NCBI RefSeq assembly: GCF_019175285.1
Contig: NC_056528.1
Location: 43,707,090 to 43,771,089 of the forward strand
Length of the DNA: 64,000 bases
Direction of reading: 5' to 3'
DNA from: Sceloporus undulatus
Lineage: Eukaryota; Chordata; Lepidosauria; Squamata; Phrynosomatidae
The notes below the pieces were generated by a model. It was given only the letters and a program-made list of their open reading frames with translations, made no database searches and had not been told where the DNA came from. The position numbers and the translations under genes were made by a program. This document shows, piece after piece, positions 1 to 11,339 of the stretch. The first letter of the stretch is position 1. Every line of letters begins with the position of its first letter.

Positions 1-1307
1 CACTTGCTTCTTTGTCAGAGATGCTGCTGAGAAAAGCAACCTTTCCACATTAACTTTTCTGAGATGTCTTCTACTAAGCATTAGGAAGCAAGTGGCTACA
101 GAGGAATGTTAAAAGTGGTGACTTCAGCACATGCTGAATACACTTTATAGCACACAGGCAGGCTGTAGCAAAGACTCAGATGGCACAGGAGTATGTTCCC
201 TCTCCAATCTTCTGGTTAAAGGGCGAGAAAACTATATCCTCCAAGAGTGTAAGTCCTGCTGTGATTCCATGAACACATAAGGCAAACCTAGGTTTTAATG
301 GCAGTCATCAGATTGAGCATCCTTGGAGTCTGAGGCATTTTAGAAAACAAGCTTCCAGTCTATGCAAAGACAGACTTGAACCTGTGGGCAACTTCTGATG
401 GAATCTCTAGAACTTTAAAAGACTTCCGGTAGCCAGAAAACCAGGGGAGAGAGTAGGTTGAAGTGTCTCATAATTGCCAAAATAAAGGAAAAATACTGTA
501 CTTGAAACACGTGGTAAGCTCTCTAAGGAAAGAAAGGTCATGTTCACAATCATGTGCTGCAGCAACTTAGCTTCCTGCTCCACTGGGAAGGCAGAAGTGT
601 TTTTACAACAGTGCTGGGAATGGGCAATAATACAGTTTTCTTAGACTAATTTTTCTATGTACAGCAGACCGTGCTCAGCCAATGATGAAGTTATCAGTCA
701 GTACCTGGTTAATGACATGTGTCTTTTTTGGTCATTGCAGAGGGAGGAATTCACCAGCTCCCTCACCTAACAGTAACACTTTCAAAATTCAGGTTGTGGG
801 GGACACCTTTTTGCTGTACAAGCCCCAATAGATGCATTTTCCCCACCCCTATAGGGACATATCTGGAGCTCCTTTGCTGCTCCCGCTGGCCACTAAATCG
901 CAATGTTGCTGGGACAGACACAGGCAACAGATGAACCCAATGGAAGGGGGGAAAGAGTGGATTTCTGCTTGGTCAGAACTTAGCCCTCACCTCCCCATGC
1001 AGAATATCAGCCATTTCCTTCCTTTCAAAGAGGCTAGAGATCCTCAGCTGTTCACAGACAACATGCGGTACTGGGTAACCACAACAGTCAAGGCACATTG
1101 GATATATTTGTTTTAGTGCCAGCTTTCGCAAGGTATAGCCTGAAATGCTAAACTGTGAAAATGGCTTAACTTGTTGACCAGAGAGACCCTACCCACCCAC
1201 CTCATCCATGTATGCCATAAAAGTGATAAATTCAGATCTCTGAAGTGATGGCTGGTGGGGAAGAAGCTACCGTATGTATAGCTCTGACCAACAGACAAGC
1301 ATAACTG
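1..1307. other. left-edge intergenic DNA, nothing recognised
   Basis: No conserved coding exon, RNA gene or repeat was recognised. Short open frames here have no family resemblance. Confidence 0.5.
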
Positions 1308-1528
1308 AGGGCCCAAACAGACTGGCCAAAATAAAGCTGCTTCGGGTCACTTTGGAGGTATGCTATTTAAATGAAGCATGCATCCTAAGAGGCCACACTC
1401 CAATCCTAAGGACTGAAGCACTGCTTTGGCGCAGCTTCTGGCCTCTTAAGATGTGTACATCACTTAAACAGCATACCTCCAAAGTGACCTGAAGCAGCTT
1501 TATTTTGGCTTGTCTGTTCGGGCTCTAA
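1308..1528. mobile_element. 220-bp palindromic MITE
   Basis: The left arm AAATAAAGCTGCTTCGGGTC, ACTTTGGAGGTATGCTATTT faces its near-perfect reverse complement on the right (AAACAGCATACCTCCAAAGT, GACCTGAAGCAGCTTTATTT). The arms are about 65 bp. Superfamily not assigned. Confidence 0.75.
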
Positions 1529-1921
1529 GTCGTCTTGCTTTATACCCATACCCTCCCCTTGCCACCAAACTGAAGGTTAAAAGGTTATTTTTGAAAAAAC
1601 AAACAAACAAACAAACAAAAAAACCCCAAAAAAACAAAATCAGTTCAGTTTACCCCATGGGACATCAACTACGGAATGCCTTAGAAGGAAAACCCTTGGG
1701 AAATGATCTAATCCAGAGGAATTTTTTAAGTGTTAAGAACAAAATTTTGCTACAAAGTGCTAGCCAGAAACAATAAACCATGTATATGGTTTGAATCTTT
1801 CCTCTATATTCCCTATATGCAACCACTTCCAAAGTTGTCCAAAGAACACCCTGCTAAGATGGCAGTGGGTGCAGACGAGAGCATGAAGAAGGCAATGCAC
1901 CTAATACAGTTATAAAGTCTC

Positions 1922-2388
1922 TTTATTTTGACTTTATTTATAAAGATAGAGAAAAGACCCAAATTTTGTTCTATGAAGTGTCACCAACTGAATGTTTTAA
2001 CAGCTTTTATACATAATATTTTTAAAATGGGAACGAATAGGACCTCTCTCTGGCATCACCAATTTAGCTGATCCACACGTAAGCATGAGCTATTTAGTTG
2101 CCACCAGATACATATCAGGACAAAGGTTGCCAAATCTGTATTACTCAAACATACACATATTCAAGAACTCTTGTCTAAGAAAAGAAAGTCCATCAACTAC
2201 AAAAAATAACTTGCATCTTTCTCCTGTGTCCATTGCTCTGCTCACTGATATTCCCCGGTCTGGGATCCTTCTGATTTTGTAGCAGCATTTACTGACAGAT
2301 GGAAAGAGTCATAGGAGAAGCAGTAAGTTAGGAGAGAGCCAAGCCTAGGAACGTGTTCTTGTTTTGCACTCCCCAGGCCTTGAAGCCT
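1922..2388 (-). other. BRCC3: probable 3' UTR and poly(A) signal of BRCC3
   Basis: Downstream of the BRCC3 stop on the minus strand, the first good AATAAA is the complement of TTTATT at 1922-1927, about 460 bases from the stop. A second signal lies a few bases further on, near 1933. No recognisable repeat interrupts the stretch. This is an inferred UTR; transcript ends were not observed. Confidence 0.5.
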
Positions 2389-5300
2389 TCATTCCAGTTC
2401 AGCCAGTTCCTTGAGAAGCTCCTCTTTCTCCTGCTGCAGTTCCAGCATCCTCTGTTTGTTCTGCTCCAAACGGTCCTCCAGCCACTGCAGGAGTGGGCCA
2501 CTGATGGCAGACATCTGGCTGCAGAGGTTCTTAGTGAACACTGACAAGGAAAGATGGATGGATGTAACAATTACTGAAGGGGAACCCTCCTGTCTTGCAG
2601 GTCAGCATGCCAATAAAAGGAGCCTCGGTACTCACCCAATCAGCTTCAAGAGTGATCATATATAGTAAGAAGTGGAGAAACGTTGGCCCTTCACACGTCT
2701 TGACTGCAACTCCCCCAATAGCTTACCTTTGACCATGCTGGGTGGGGATGATGGGTTTGTGTTGTTAACTGCTCGAGTCGGTCCTGACCCATGGCAACCC
2801 TGTGAATGAGCCACCTCTAACCCCTCTGCTCTTAACTGCCCTGCTCAGGACCTTCAGGCTCATGTCCATAACCTCCTTGATTGAGTCTATCTATCTGGTA
2901 TGTGATTTTCCTCTCTTTCTATTGCTCTCCACCTTTCCTAGCATCATTGTCTTTTCTAGTGAGTCATCTCTTCTCATGATGTGGTTGAAGTATAACAACC
3001 CCAATTTAATCATCTTGGCTTCCAGGGAGAGTTCAGAATTGATCTGTTTTAGAATCCATATGTTTGTCTTTTTGGCAATCCACGTTAACTCCTCTCCAGC
3101 ACCACATCTTGACTATGCTGATTAACTTTTTATCTCCTTTCTTCACTGTCCAGCTCTCACAGCTATACATGATGATGGAAAAAACTATGACTTGGATGAT
3201 CCTAATTTTGGTTGATGGGTAGTGTAGAATAAAACATTTAAGGGGCCATATGTTCCCTATTCATGTCCTACACAGTGTTAGAAATACCCAAGTCCACAAA
3301 AAATAAAGGACCCGGGGATGGGAACTAACTCTGCACAGGAGCCTGACAGGAAGACATGCAAGTTCAGTTCACGGAGTAGTGATAAGATTGTCAAGGAAGA
3401 AAATGCTCCATGGTTTGCTTTTGGGTACCGGGGTGGATGCTGTTAAATCTCCATAATCAACAAATCAACACACCTGCACCACAGAGCACATGTTTTCCAA
3501 ATCTATGTGTTTCATCTGTAAGGCCACCCGGCAAATGGCACAGGAAGGACTAATGAAACTGAAATACACACAAAATCGATAACTACCTCCTCTCCACAAA
3601 ATTGTTCACATCTGAATAAAGAAACTCACCTACACTATGCAAACTATTGGTGTGGCACAATAACTATTTACTATTATCAAGGCCCAAGAGCCTAATTACT
3701 TTGCAAATGTCTCAAGAGTACAAATAAATGTTTCTAGATATGAAAACACTTACCTGAGCCATTGTGTATCTTCGTAATTGAGTCTAGATGAGTAAGGCTA
3801 AAAACAGGGAGAGAGGCACACAGCAAGAGTTACAAGAAAAGGAGACCAAGGAAACTGTGAGACAGCTGAGCAGCAAGCTGTTTATTCAACCTTACACCTC
3901 TCTGTCTTGTCACCAGATCATCTGACATTGATTCTGCCCGTCTCAGTACAGTGGTACCCCGGGATACGAAATACCCAGGTTACGAAATTTCCGGGATACG
4001 AAAAAATCCCATAGGAAATAATTGTTCCGGGTTACGAATGTTTTTTCGGGTTACGAAAAAATTTTTGGTGCTTTTTTCGGCTTTTTCGCACGAAATCGCG
4101 GCTTTTCCCCATTAGCGCCTATGGCATTTCGGCTTGCGAATGCTTTTCGGGTTACGAAAGCGGCGGCGGAACGAATTAATTTCGTAACCCGAGGCACCAC
4201 TGTACTTCATTTGATGCCATGCCACGACACCCAGCTTATAATAGGTTGCTTGGCTTCCAGCCAAAGTCATACCAATGTTCAGACAGACTTTCAAAATGAT
4301 CCATTGGTATAATGTACAGCAAGAGTACTGCTGTATCAAACACAGCAACTATCCATTCTGACATCCTATTTCACTACAGTGGTCAACCAGATGCTTCTAG
4401 GGAGTGCAAACAAAGGCAACAAGCTCTCTTTCATGGTTGCTGCTCAGCACCTGGTATTCAATAGCATACTGCTTCTGATAAAGCAGATTCCATTCAATTG
4501 TCACAGATAATAGGCACTGACAGACCTATCCTGGACATTTCACCTTTTTAGAATTGGGAGGAGGGGAGAACATTCAAAAACTAGGAAAGGGACTCAAAGC
4601 CAGTTTGAATCCCATCTGAAGAAAAGTAGGATATAAATCAAATCAAATCATATATCAATAAATAAAATAGGATGCCATCAAATGATGGCATTACAGGAAA
4701 GGGGATATGCTCTTTGGGAAGCCAGTAGGCCAAATATGGTACCCAACTTTGCTATACATGATGCACAGGAGATGGAGCAGTGAGATCATGAAAAGTCACC
4801 CATAGCAAGTTCACCACTCCTGTGATTTAGGAAAGAAGAGAGCTCTCACTTTACCTGTGGATTTTCCTATAAGCATCCTGCTCTTCTTGACACAAGATCT
4901 TGGGCAGCTCAACAGCTGATTCAAGACACACTTTCCCAATGGTGTTATGGGGAACGACATGAATTGGAATTTCAATCCTTTCATACCTAGAAGACGGAAA
5001 CATGTAAATGTTACTGTCCTGTTTTTAGACAATAGAGCTCTACAAAACAAGTATATTCATGCTTACTTGAAAGCAAGTTCCACTTAAAAGGCAAGGCTTT
5101 GCTGAACTCTTCAACTTACTCTGAGCTCTTTTGGGCTTGAATGGACTGGAAACAAGTGTACAGAATCCGTCCTGTCTGAAGCAATCAACATATGCATGTT
5201 AATGAAAGTAAGTTGGCAATATAAATCATGTTAACTTACCCAACCTTCAAACACAATCATTCCTTACAGAGATACCATCACAATCATATCTACTACTTGA

Positions 5301-8300
5301 GAAGATGGGGAAAAGAAATAAAAATGCTACGTTTAACTTTACATCTCATATTCCATTAGGTGACAAATAATAATAATAATGTGGCATATTAAGACTGGCT
5401 TGTACACAGGGAGCGTTTTTTGTAAAATAGGACAAAAACATCATGATACATTCAATGTATCTTTTCCTTTCCCCAGTTTTCAAGTTAGGAAATTCCTTAT
5501 GCCTGACCCTTTCAAACCCTGCTGAAGAGGTGATTTGCACAAGCCATGCTTGTTCCTCAGAGGACTAATCTAAGGCAGCCTTTCTCAACCATTTTACCCT
5601 GCAGGAATCCTTGGAACAATTTTTAGGTTTCAAGGAACCCCTGCAGAAAAATGATTATAGCTATTGCTCAAACAGCCAAAGTCTAATCACTCCAAGCAGA
5701 ATTAGGACTGTAGTGTGGTGTAGTGGTTTGGGCATTGGACTATGACTCTGGAGAGTAGGGTTCAAATCCTGTCTTGACCATGTAAACCCCTAAGGGATCT
5801 TGGGCAAGTCACACTCTCTCAGCCTCAGAGGAAGGCAATGGCAAACCCCCACTGAGGAAATTTGCTAAGAAAACCGTATGATAAGTCAGAAACAATTTCA
5901 AGGCACACAACAACAACAACAAACAGGAATGGTGTGGTAACTCCACTTGCCAGTCCTAATGAAAATCTTATAATAATTTTAAAATCTATTTCCCTCAAGA
6001 GAGGAACTGCTATTGTTGCTAATATCATAATCCCTCTAATGCATAGATGAGGAACATGGGCCCTTCAGATATTGCTGCAGTCCTCTCCATGCTCTACATT
6101 GGCCAGGGCTGAAGCAAAGCACAGTGCAACCACAGGTGGAGGCCAACACATTCCCAGTTCCTACTCTACATACTAGCAGCAGAGCGTGGGGACTTTTGTC
6201 AGTACTGTGGAATGGTAGGAAAGGGTTCAGATTCTCCATCTAGATTCTCATTAGTTTCCACTCTGATTCCTATTTAACATAAAAGAACAAAAAACAAAAC
6301 CCCACCCAAGGACATCTAAATGTGAAATCACATACTGTTGATTCCACTGAAACTCACTGAATTTAATTCAAAGGGGTCTACTCTAGGTGGGACTACCAAT
6401 CAAAATTATTTCACTGTCTATTATGGTCTAAACATCATCTCTTATATCCTTCCAAAGTCACTTATAGTTCTGTGCAAGTCCATGTTACATTTCAGGTTTC
6501 TTCTAATTGCTAGGCTTGTGGCTAACCTATATTAGCTATTCTTGTGTTTGCTAAACTGACAAGGATACTGCTATCCCAGAAAATTAAGTGGCTCAGAAAC
6601 TCCACTCTGACGCTATGTTCAGTCTAGCCTAAGCATCAAATAAAGCAGTATGCTCTTTTCTCATAAGGACAGAAAGTGAGACCCTTGCCCTTGACACATG
6701 TGTGTTGTTGTGTGCTATGTGTCTTCAAGTAGTTTCTGACTTATGGGGTCCCTAAAACTAACTCATTCTGGAGATTTCTTGGCAAGATTTGTGCAGAGGA
6801 GGTTTGCCATTGCCTTCTGCTGAAGACTTGCCCAAGGCTGCTATTTAACTGTATACTGTTTACCTTTGTATTTTTGTCTTCAATGAAGCAGGAGAATATT
6901 AGCCCCACAAAGCCTTGGTCCATCATCTGATACATTGCTTGTGTGCGAACATCTATGGGCATAAAACAGAAAACATGAATCACAAAGTCAAGACCTCCAA
7001 GGTGCCTGCTCTAACAGCAGCCAAGCGACCACCATCACTGGAGGCTCAAACTAGATGGATGTGTCAGTTTTATGCAGAAAGGACAAAGAGCTTTGGGAAA
7101 AGCCACTTAATAGATAACATCTGATAAATAACATTGGAATGGGAAAAGCAGACCATAATCCATCCCAAGAGTCCCAAAAGCCAGTTTTTCTACTCTTGGT
7201 GTCATAAAAAGCGTGACACTTGAATTCAACATGTTTCTTAAGCCAGTGTTCAATATGATTTCTAAATTTCCTTTGTGGATTGTTTCTTGTGGACCCCCCT
7301 TGTCCCCATCCCAGAATGTCACAAACAAATACAGTTGGCCATCTGTATCTAAGATTTTTTTATCCACGGATTCAAGCATCCACAGCTTGAAAACATTCCC
7401 CCCAAATATATAAATTTCAATAAGCAAGCCTTGATTTTGCCATTTTACATAAGGGGTAGCATTTTACTATGCCATTGTATATAATGGGACTTGAATATCC
7501 ATGGATTTTGTTATTCATGCTGGGGTTTTGACCTGAAACCAAAGCCTAGTGGATACCAAGGGTCGATTGTATCTGCAAAGTATAATTCATATTGTCTTTC
7601 AGCCACCTCTTGTTGCAATATAGGAATTTTATTAAGACACATTTAGATAATGCATTAAATCCTGAACTATTTAATAATTCATGGCTTCCCAAAACCCTAT
7701 TCAGTTCTTCCTCGCAGCTGCCAGTCCTATTGCTATAGCATCTTTCCCCTATTTGCCTTCTGTCTGAGGTAAGCTTCAGCTTTTGTATCCTTTCTACCGC
7801 ATAGCCCAGTCACAGCATTCCCTGAGCTGTGTATGGCTGGCAATAAACTGGCTTGCCCAGCTCCTCTCTTCACATCATCTTTCAGATCAAGATATAATAT
7901 TCCTTAAAATCTAAAGCTAATCAATGAAGGTTCCTTGCCTGCACTTCTCTCTACTTTTTGTTGTTTCATCCCCTTACCATAAAGATGAGCCATCACTTAC
8001 TTTAAGAACCACCATTTTTAACTTTTGAAATTGTAAGCCATCTCACTCAGAGATAGAAGAGTATGTAACCTTCCAGAGGGTCTTGCTTTACAGTTCCCAT
8101 CATCTCTAAACAATGGCCATGCAGGAGATGACAGATTCCAATATCTAGAGGATCACACATTGCACATCTCATCCTAGGTAGGACCAAGATCACACTTCTC
8201 TCTGAGGAGAAATCTCTTACCGACATGCGATGGCCAGACTGTTATGTGTGGATGAGAATGATACCACCCCACAACTCTCATAGGCCGCCCTGTTAATTCA

Positions 8301-10874
8301 GCCAATCTGTGTGCTAGTTAAGGTTTTGTCAAAAATCCAGAAGAAGCCCCACTCAAAGCTAAGTGGGGATATCATGGCATTTGAAGGTAAAGAAATGACA
8401 GAAATTTGCTATATAAGGCTATGACTTGGCTCCCATGTTGAACTAGTAATCAAGTGGCTCCTCACAATATGTCATTAGTTGCAAATGCAAATCAATAAGG
8501 TGGATTACAATAAATATACTTTTAGAGGACTGAGACAGGCATATGTGCTATTCCTGTGAAGTTCTCTTTTAGAATATCAAAATAAATTAGCAGGGAACTA
8601 TAGTAATCCCTCCCAATTCGCAGGGGATCTCCTCCACCACCTCACAAATATAGCGACTCACAAATATTTGAGTCCCATTGAAAATAATGGCGCACGCCAT
8701 TTTGTCCTTCCCATGAAGAGCGAGACCGCAGACTCCAAGTCTACAAAAAGGGAGGGACAACTGTACTGTACTGAGGTATAAAAGTCTAGAAGTTACAATT
8801 TCTAGTCTTAGTTCCATTTTCTCAGTTCTTTTTATGGTAATGAGCGTATTATGTTTTCTTGACACTAAAGAGAACTAGAGGAGACAAAACAATTTCCCCA
8901 ATTTTTACTAATGGTTTTTTTTTGGGGGGGGGGGGAGGTTGTTGGCTCCTTAAACTGGCAAAACGAAGTTCTTCCTTATATGTAATACAGGTGTTCTTTA
9001 CACTTTGGGATCTTGTAGCTTCATTTGTAACAATTTTTTAAAAACAATTTCAATTTATAATTATATTCTGAGTAAATTATACTTACACCAAGCATCACAA
9101 TTTTATTCAAAACCAAGTTATATACAAAACTTTTAAAGTTCCTAAAATAACCTTAAACCTGTAAGGGAAGCTAATAGTGCATTTTTCACATCGCTGCATC
9201 ACTGCCTGCCTCTGAAACCACCTGAGAGAAACAACCTATAATCTCCATCAAAGGATATCTCTGCTTCTGTCGAAGCAGCTGAAAGTTGCTCAGGAGAAAT
9301 CTCCACACGATCTTTTCTTTTATCTGACCGGCGAAGAATGATCACAGAATGAATATGAACAATTCGGCTAGTGTCAACCTGCAGATAAATCAAGAAAGAA
9401 CAAAGCAACTCTTATAAGTATTTCCTTGGATCTGAACACTTGAGAAGACAGTTGTCATCAATAAACTTCTCACTGTAAATGATTTATCCATTTCATTGTG
9501 ATTGGTGAAGTCACCACACTGGCATAAACCTAGAAGCCATGGAAGCGGGACCCTTCTTAACCACAATCAAAGCCAAAACTTTTCTCCTCTGTGCTCAAGG
9601 CATGAGGTTTTCTGTTGTCTGAGGGACCCTTAAAGATGATGCACCCAAGCAGCTTGCCATCAGTAGAAATATCACAGAACACAACAGCATTTACCCCATC
9701 AGGACTGGCTTAAATCAGCTGTTGTTGTTAGATTCCTTCAAGTTATTATGATTATGGCAACCACAAGACAACCTTCTCGTAGGGTTTCCTTGCAAGATTT
9801 ATTCAGAGGAGGTTCACCAGTGCCTTCCTTTAAGACTTAAAAAGTATGACTGGCACAAAGTCATCAAATACATTTCCATGGCTGGATGGGGATTCGAACC
9901 CAGAATCCTAGTGCAACTCTCAGGCCACTATATCATGCTGACTCTCTATAACTTAAGTAAGATGGGGAAAGAAAGAAAAGCAGTAATAGCCCTGCAACAG
10001 GAAGATGGCGTCTGCTTCAGGTGGACATGTATGCAGCTATAGGTACCATATATAAGGCTAATAACGTTTATTTATAACGCCCTTTCCACAAAGAGTGGAG
10101 CATCAAACATACATATATACATATATATATATACGCATACAGTACATACATACATACAATATATTATTATTATTATTATTATTAATCTTTATACAAATCC
10201 AAAATTTCAAGTTTAGTGTAAAACAACATTACATTCTGTTATCTTATTCTATAATCTTAAATCCAATGTAACACAATATTCTGATCATATTTCATAAAAT
10301 ATAACACAAATGATTCTTCCATTTTTTGTTTAAATATCGTTGAAATAAAGCAGAAATTTCATATTACATACAGATTCTTCCATTCAAGTAAAATTATGAC
10401 TTCTAATCTGCATTCTCATTAAGCAATTTGTTAATTATTAAATGATTCTATATATATCTATATATTACCTCCTCCGTCCTATCCCATTACTAATTCATAA
10501 CAGTTATATCAAAAACATATCATGAACTCACAACTCGTTAAAATGCCAAACAATCTGCTAATAAACTAAAACAAACTCCACACAACTCGCAACCTTAAGC
10601 ACCACTCAGGTCCAGAACACTGAAGCAATAACCCCTTTGAGAACCGCTTTAACTGCCGCTGATTCTAGGGGATGCGAAGTGTAGTTCATTGGGGCTCTCT
10701 CTCTCTCTCTGACAGAGGGGCTCATTCTCCGCACTGAGCCGGCGGGCAGCAAGCGCTCTAAGTGTGGTTCGGGGCTCCCACCTCCCCGATGCAGAGCCCA
10801 TGACCTCCTCCTTCTCGTCTGCCGTTTCAGGCAGACCAAGGCGTCCGCCTCCAGATGCGCCCCCTCACCGCCAT
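2389..10874 (-). CDS. BRCC3: BRCC36 (BRCC3), K63-specific JAMM deubiquitinase; eight coding exons, first exon disrupted
   Basis: BRCC36 is the zinc metalloprotease that cleaves K63-linked ubiquitin in the nuclear BRCA1-A complex and the cytosolic BRISC complex. Coding exons in transcript order are 10874-10782, 9378-9259, 8308-8221, 6952-6864, 5175-5120, 4986-4855, 3797-3754 and 2540-2389, with the stop at 2389-2391. From the second exon on, all phases agree and give 226 residues. The JAMM signature is visible: WYHSHPHITVWPSHV, followed by an Asp codon completed across the next splice, gives the His-x-His and Asp zinc ligands; the partner Glu lies in EKEEVMG of exon 1. The C-terminal exon encodes the coiled coil EDRLEQNKQRMLELQQEKEE. 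The protein lacks two segments found in the 316-residue human isoform and resembles the roughly 260-residue non-mammalian form. Exon 1 shows frame breaks (see findings). The second intron is AT-AC. Identity is certain; exon 1 limits are less so. Confidence 0.93.
2745..3225 (-). repeat. RTE/BovB LINE 3' fragment
   Basis: The minus strand encodes MYSCESWTVKK, the end of the RTE/BovB reverse-transcriptase ORF, and continues through the region coding in intact elements for the small C-terminal domain. The 3' end lies near 2745, where GTTGTTAACTGCTCGAGTCG and ACCCATGGCAACCCTGTGAA match BovB-like tails. Broken by stops. Lies in the last intron of BRCC3. Confidence 0.75.
3949..4202. mobile_element. 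254-bp Tc1/mariner-type MITE with TA target duplication
   Basis: Terminal inverted repeats CAGTGGTACCCCGGGATACG and, from the other end, CAGTGGTGCCTCGGGTTACG. It is flanked by TA on both sides (3947-3948, 4203-4204). The interior repeats the word CGGGTTACGAA or close forms several times on one strand. No coding capacity. Confidence 0.85.
5712..5924 (+). repeat. tRNA-derived SINE with (AAC)n tail
   Basis: Begins GTGTAGTGGTTTGGGCATTG and has a B-box-like GGTTCAAATCC, then CTTGGGCAAGTCACACTCTC. It ends AAGGCACACAACAACAAC. Full-length copy in a BRCC3 intron. Confidence 0.85.
6697..6845 (-). repeat. tRNA-derived SINE, 3' part only, BRCC3 intron
   Basis: GTGTTGTTGTGTGCTATGTG, TTCTTGGCAAGATTTGTGCA and GGTTTGCCATTGCCTTC in reverse orientation; the tRNA head is missing. 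About 20 bp from a BRCC3 donor. Confidence 0.7.
7332..7569. mobile_element. Tigger-like MITE, BRCC3 intron
   Basis: Ends CAGTTGGCCATCTGTATCT and, reversed, CAATCGACCCTTGGTATCC, with TA flanks. It has the Tigger-like words TTTTTTTATCCACGGATTCA and TATAATGGGACTTGAATATC. Confidence 0.75.
8309..9258 (-). other. BRCC3: U12-type AT-AC intron of BRCC3
   Basis: Read on the minus strand, the exon ending in Glu codon GAG at 9259 is followed at once by ATATCCTTT, the consensus 5' splice site of U12-dependent introns. The 3' end reads CCTTAACTAGCACAC before AGATTGG. This supplies a U12 branch-site match (CCTTAAC, branch A about 10 bases from the end) and a terminal AC. Joining GAG to AGA restores the conserved AE|RLAEL junction in phase 0. 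No GT donor or AG acceptor nearby gives the conserved protein. The splice type is inferred from sequence, but all three signals agree. Confidence 0.92.
8601..8764. mobile_element. Tc1/mariner-type MITE, BRCC3 U12 intron
   Basis: The left end TAGTAATCCCTCCCAATTCG faces, from the right, TACAGTTGTCCCTCCCTTTT; the terminal repeats are imperfect. The centre has ATTGAAAATAATGGCGC. Confidence 0.6.
9425..9702 (-). pseudogene. processed pseudogene fragment of cyclophilin A (PPIA) in BRCC3 intron 1
   Basis: The minus strand translates as VVFCDISTDGKLLGCIIF, then KPHALSTEEKSFGF, and after a frame change CQCGDFTNHN and DDNCLLK. In order, these match the cyclophilin A segments [51 protein letters not shown] and DENFILK. 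The pieces are contiguous although PPIA normally has introns, so this is a retrocopy. It has in-frame stops and frameshifts, is truncated in the C-terminal half and lacks the rest of the fold, so it cannot encode an active prolyl isomerase. Its divergence suggests an old copy. It sits where a mammalian BRCC3 exon 2 might be sought but is unrelated to BRCC3. Confidence 0.75.
9716..9955 (-). repeat. tRNA-derived SINE, BRCC3 intron 1
   Basis: Reverse-oriented family member: GTTGTTGTTAGATTCCTTCA at the tail end and GGGGATTCGAACCCAGAATC as the B box. Just upstream of the PPIA retrocopy. Confidence 0.8.
10081..10190. repeat. simple repeats: (ATAC)n/(AT)n and (ATT)n, BRCC3 intron 1
   Basis: CATACATATATACATATATA followed by (ACAT)n, then (TTA)n at about 10163-10183. 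AT-rich unique-looking DNA follows to 10600. Confidence 0.85.
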
Positions 10875-11045
10875 CCTGCCTTCAAACCCGCCGCCGCGAG
10901 GAGGCATTCAGCGACGCACCAGAAGCCTTACCTCAGCGGCGGCAGCGGACCATCACAACCGGCCCCTCGCTCGGCCCCGCCTCTTTAAACCTCGCTCTCC
11001 CCGGCGACGCACTTCCGTTCCACACCGGGTGTCCGGTAGGTCCCG
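10875..11045. promoter_or_regulatory. bidirectional GC-rich promoter between BRCC3 and MTCP1/CMC4
   Basis: This CpG-rich stretch separates the BRCC3 start codon (10872-10874, minus) from a likely non-coding first exon on the plus strand. It holds a GC box (CCCCGCCTC near 10975) and an ETS-type CACTTCCG at about 11010. A consensus donor, CCG|GTAGGT, at 11036 could end the shared MTCP1/CMC4 5' UTR exon. Head-to-head spacing under 200 bp and the CpG content are typical of bidirectional housekeeping promoters. Start sites are inferred. Confidence 0.6.
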
Positions 11046-11174
11046 AACCACTTTCTAATTCCTCCGCTAAACCTGGGCCCAGTTGGTTCTGAAAGGAGGG
11101 AACTGGGGCAGGGGCTGGGCTCGAAGAACCCAGAGAGGGAACTCTTCCTTCCTTCCTCCTGACACTGGAGAATC

Positions 11175-11335
11175 ACCCGGTTTGGCAGCTGCCTTGGCTC
11201 AAGGCTATGGGATTCTGGGAGTTGGAGTTTGTGGGCCCAGAGCGAGCGGACTTAAGAAAGGAAGGCTCCTCCACAACAAACTTCAACGCCCGAATCCATA
11301 GCCTTGAGGCAAGGCAGCTGCCAAACCGGGTTATT
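11175..11335. mobile_element. palindromic hAT-like MITE near MTCP1 promoter
   Basis: The left arm CGGTTTGGCAGCTGCCTTGG is reversed at the right as GGCAAGGCAGCTGCCAAACC. The inside carries the family words GGCTATGGGATTCTGGGAG and CAACAAACTTCAACGCCCG. Confidence 0.7.
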
Positions 11336-11339
11336 CCTC

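Noticed and set aside
9199-9258. Extension of the BRCC3 second exon into ISFDGDYRLF
   Set aside because: This is translation of the AT-AC intron start; conserved protein ends at STEAE.
9425-9702. A hidden BRCC3 exon 2
   Set aside because: The sequence matches cyclophilin A and carries stops; exon 1 and the next BRCC3 exon join in phase without it.
10606-10839. A protein from the long minus-strand frame over BRCC3 exon 1
   Set aside because: It is a shadow created by the frame disruptions; conserved words lie in other frames.
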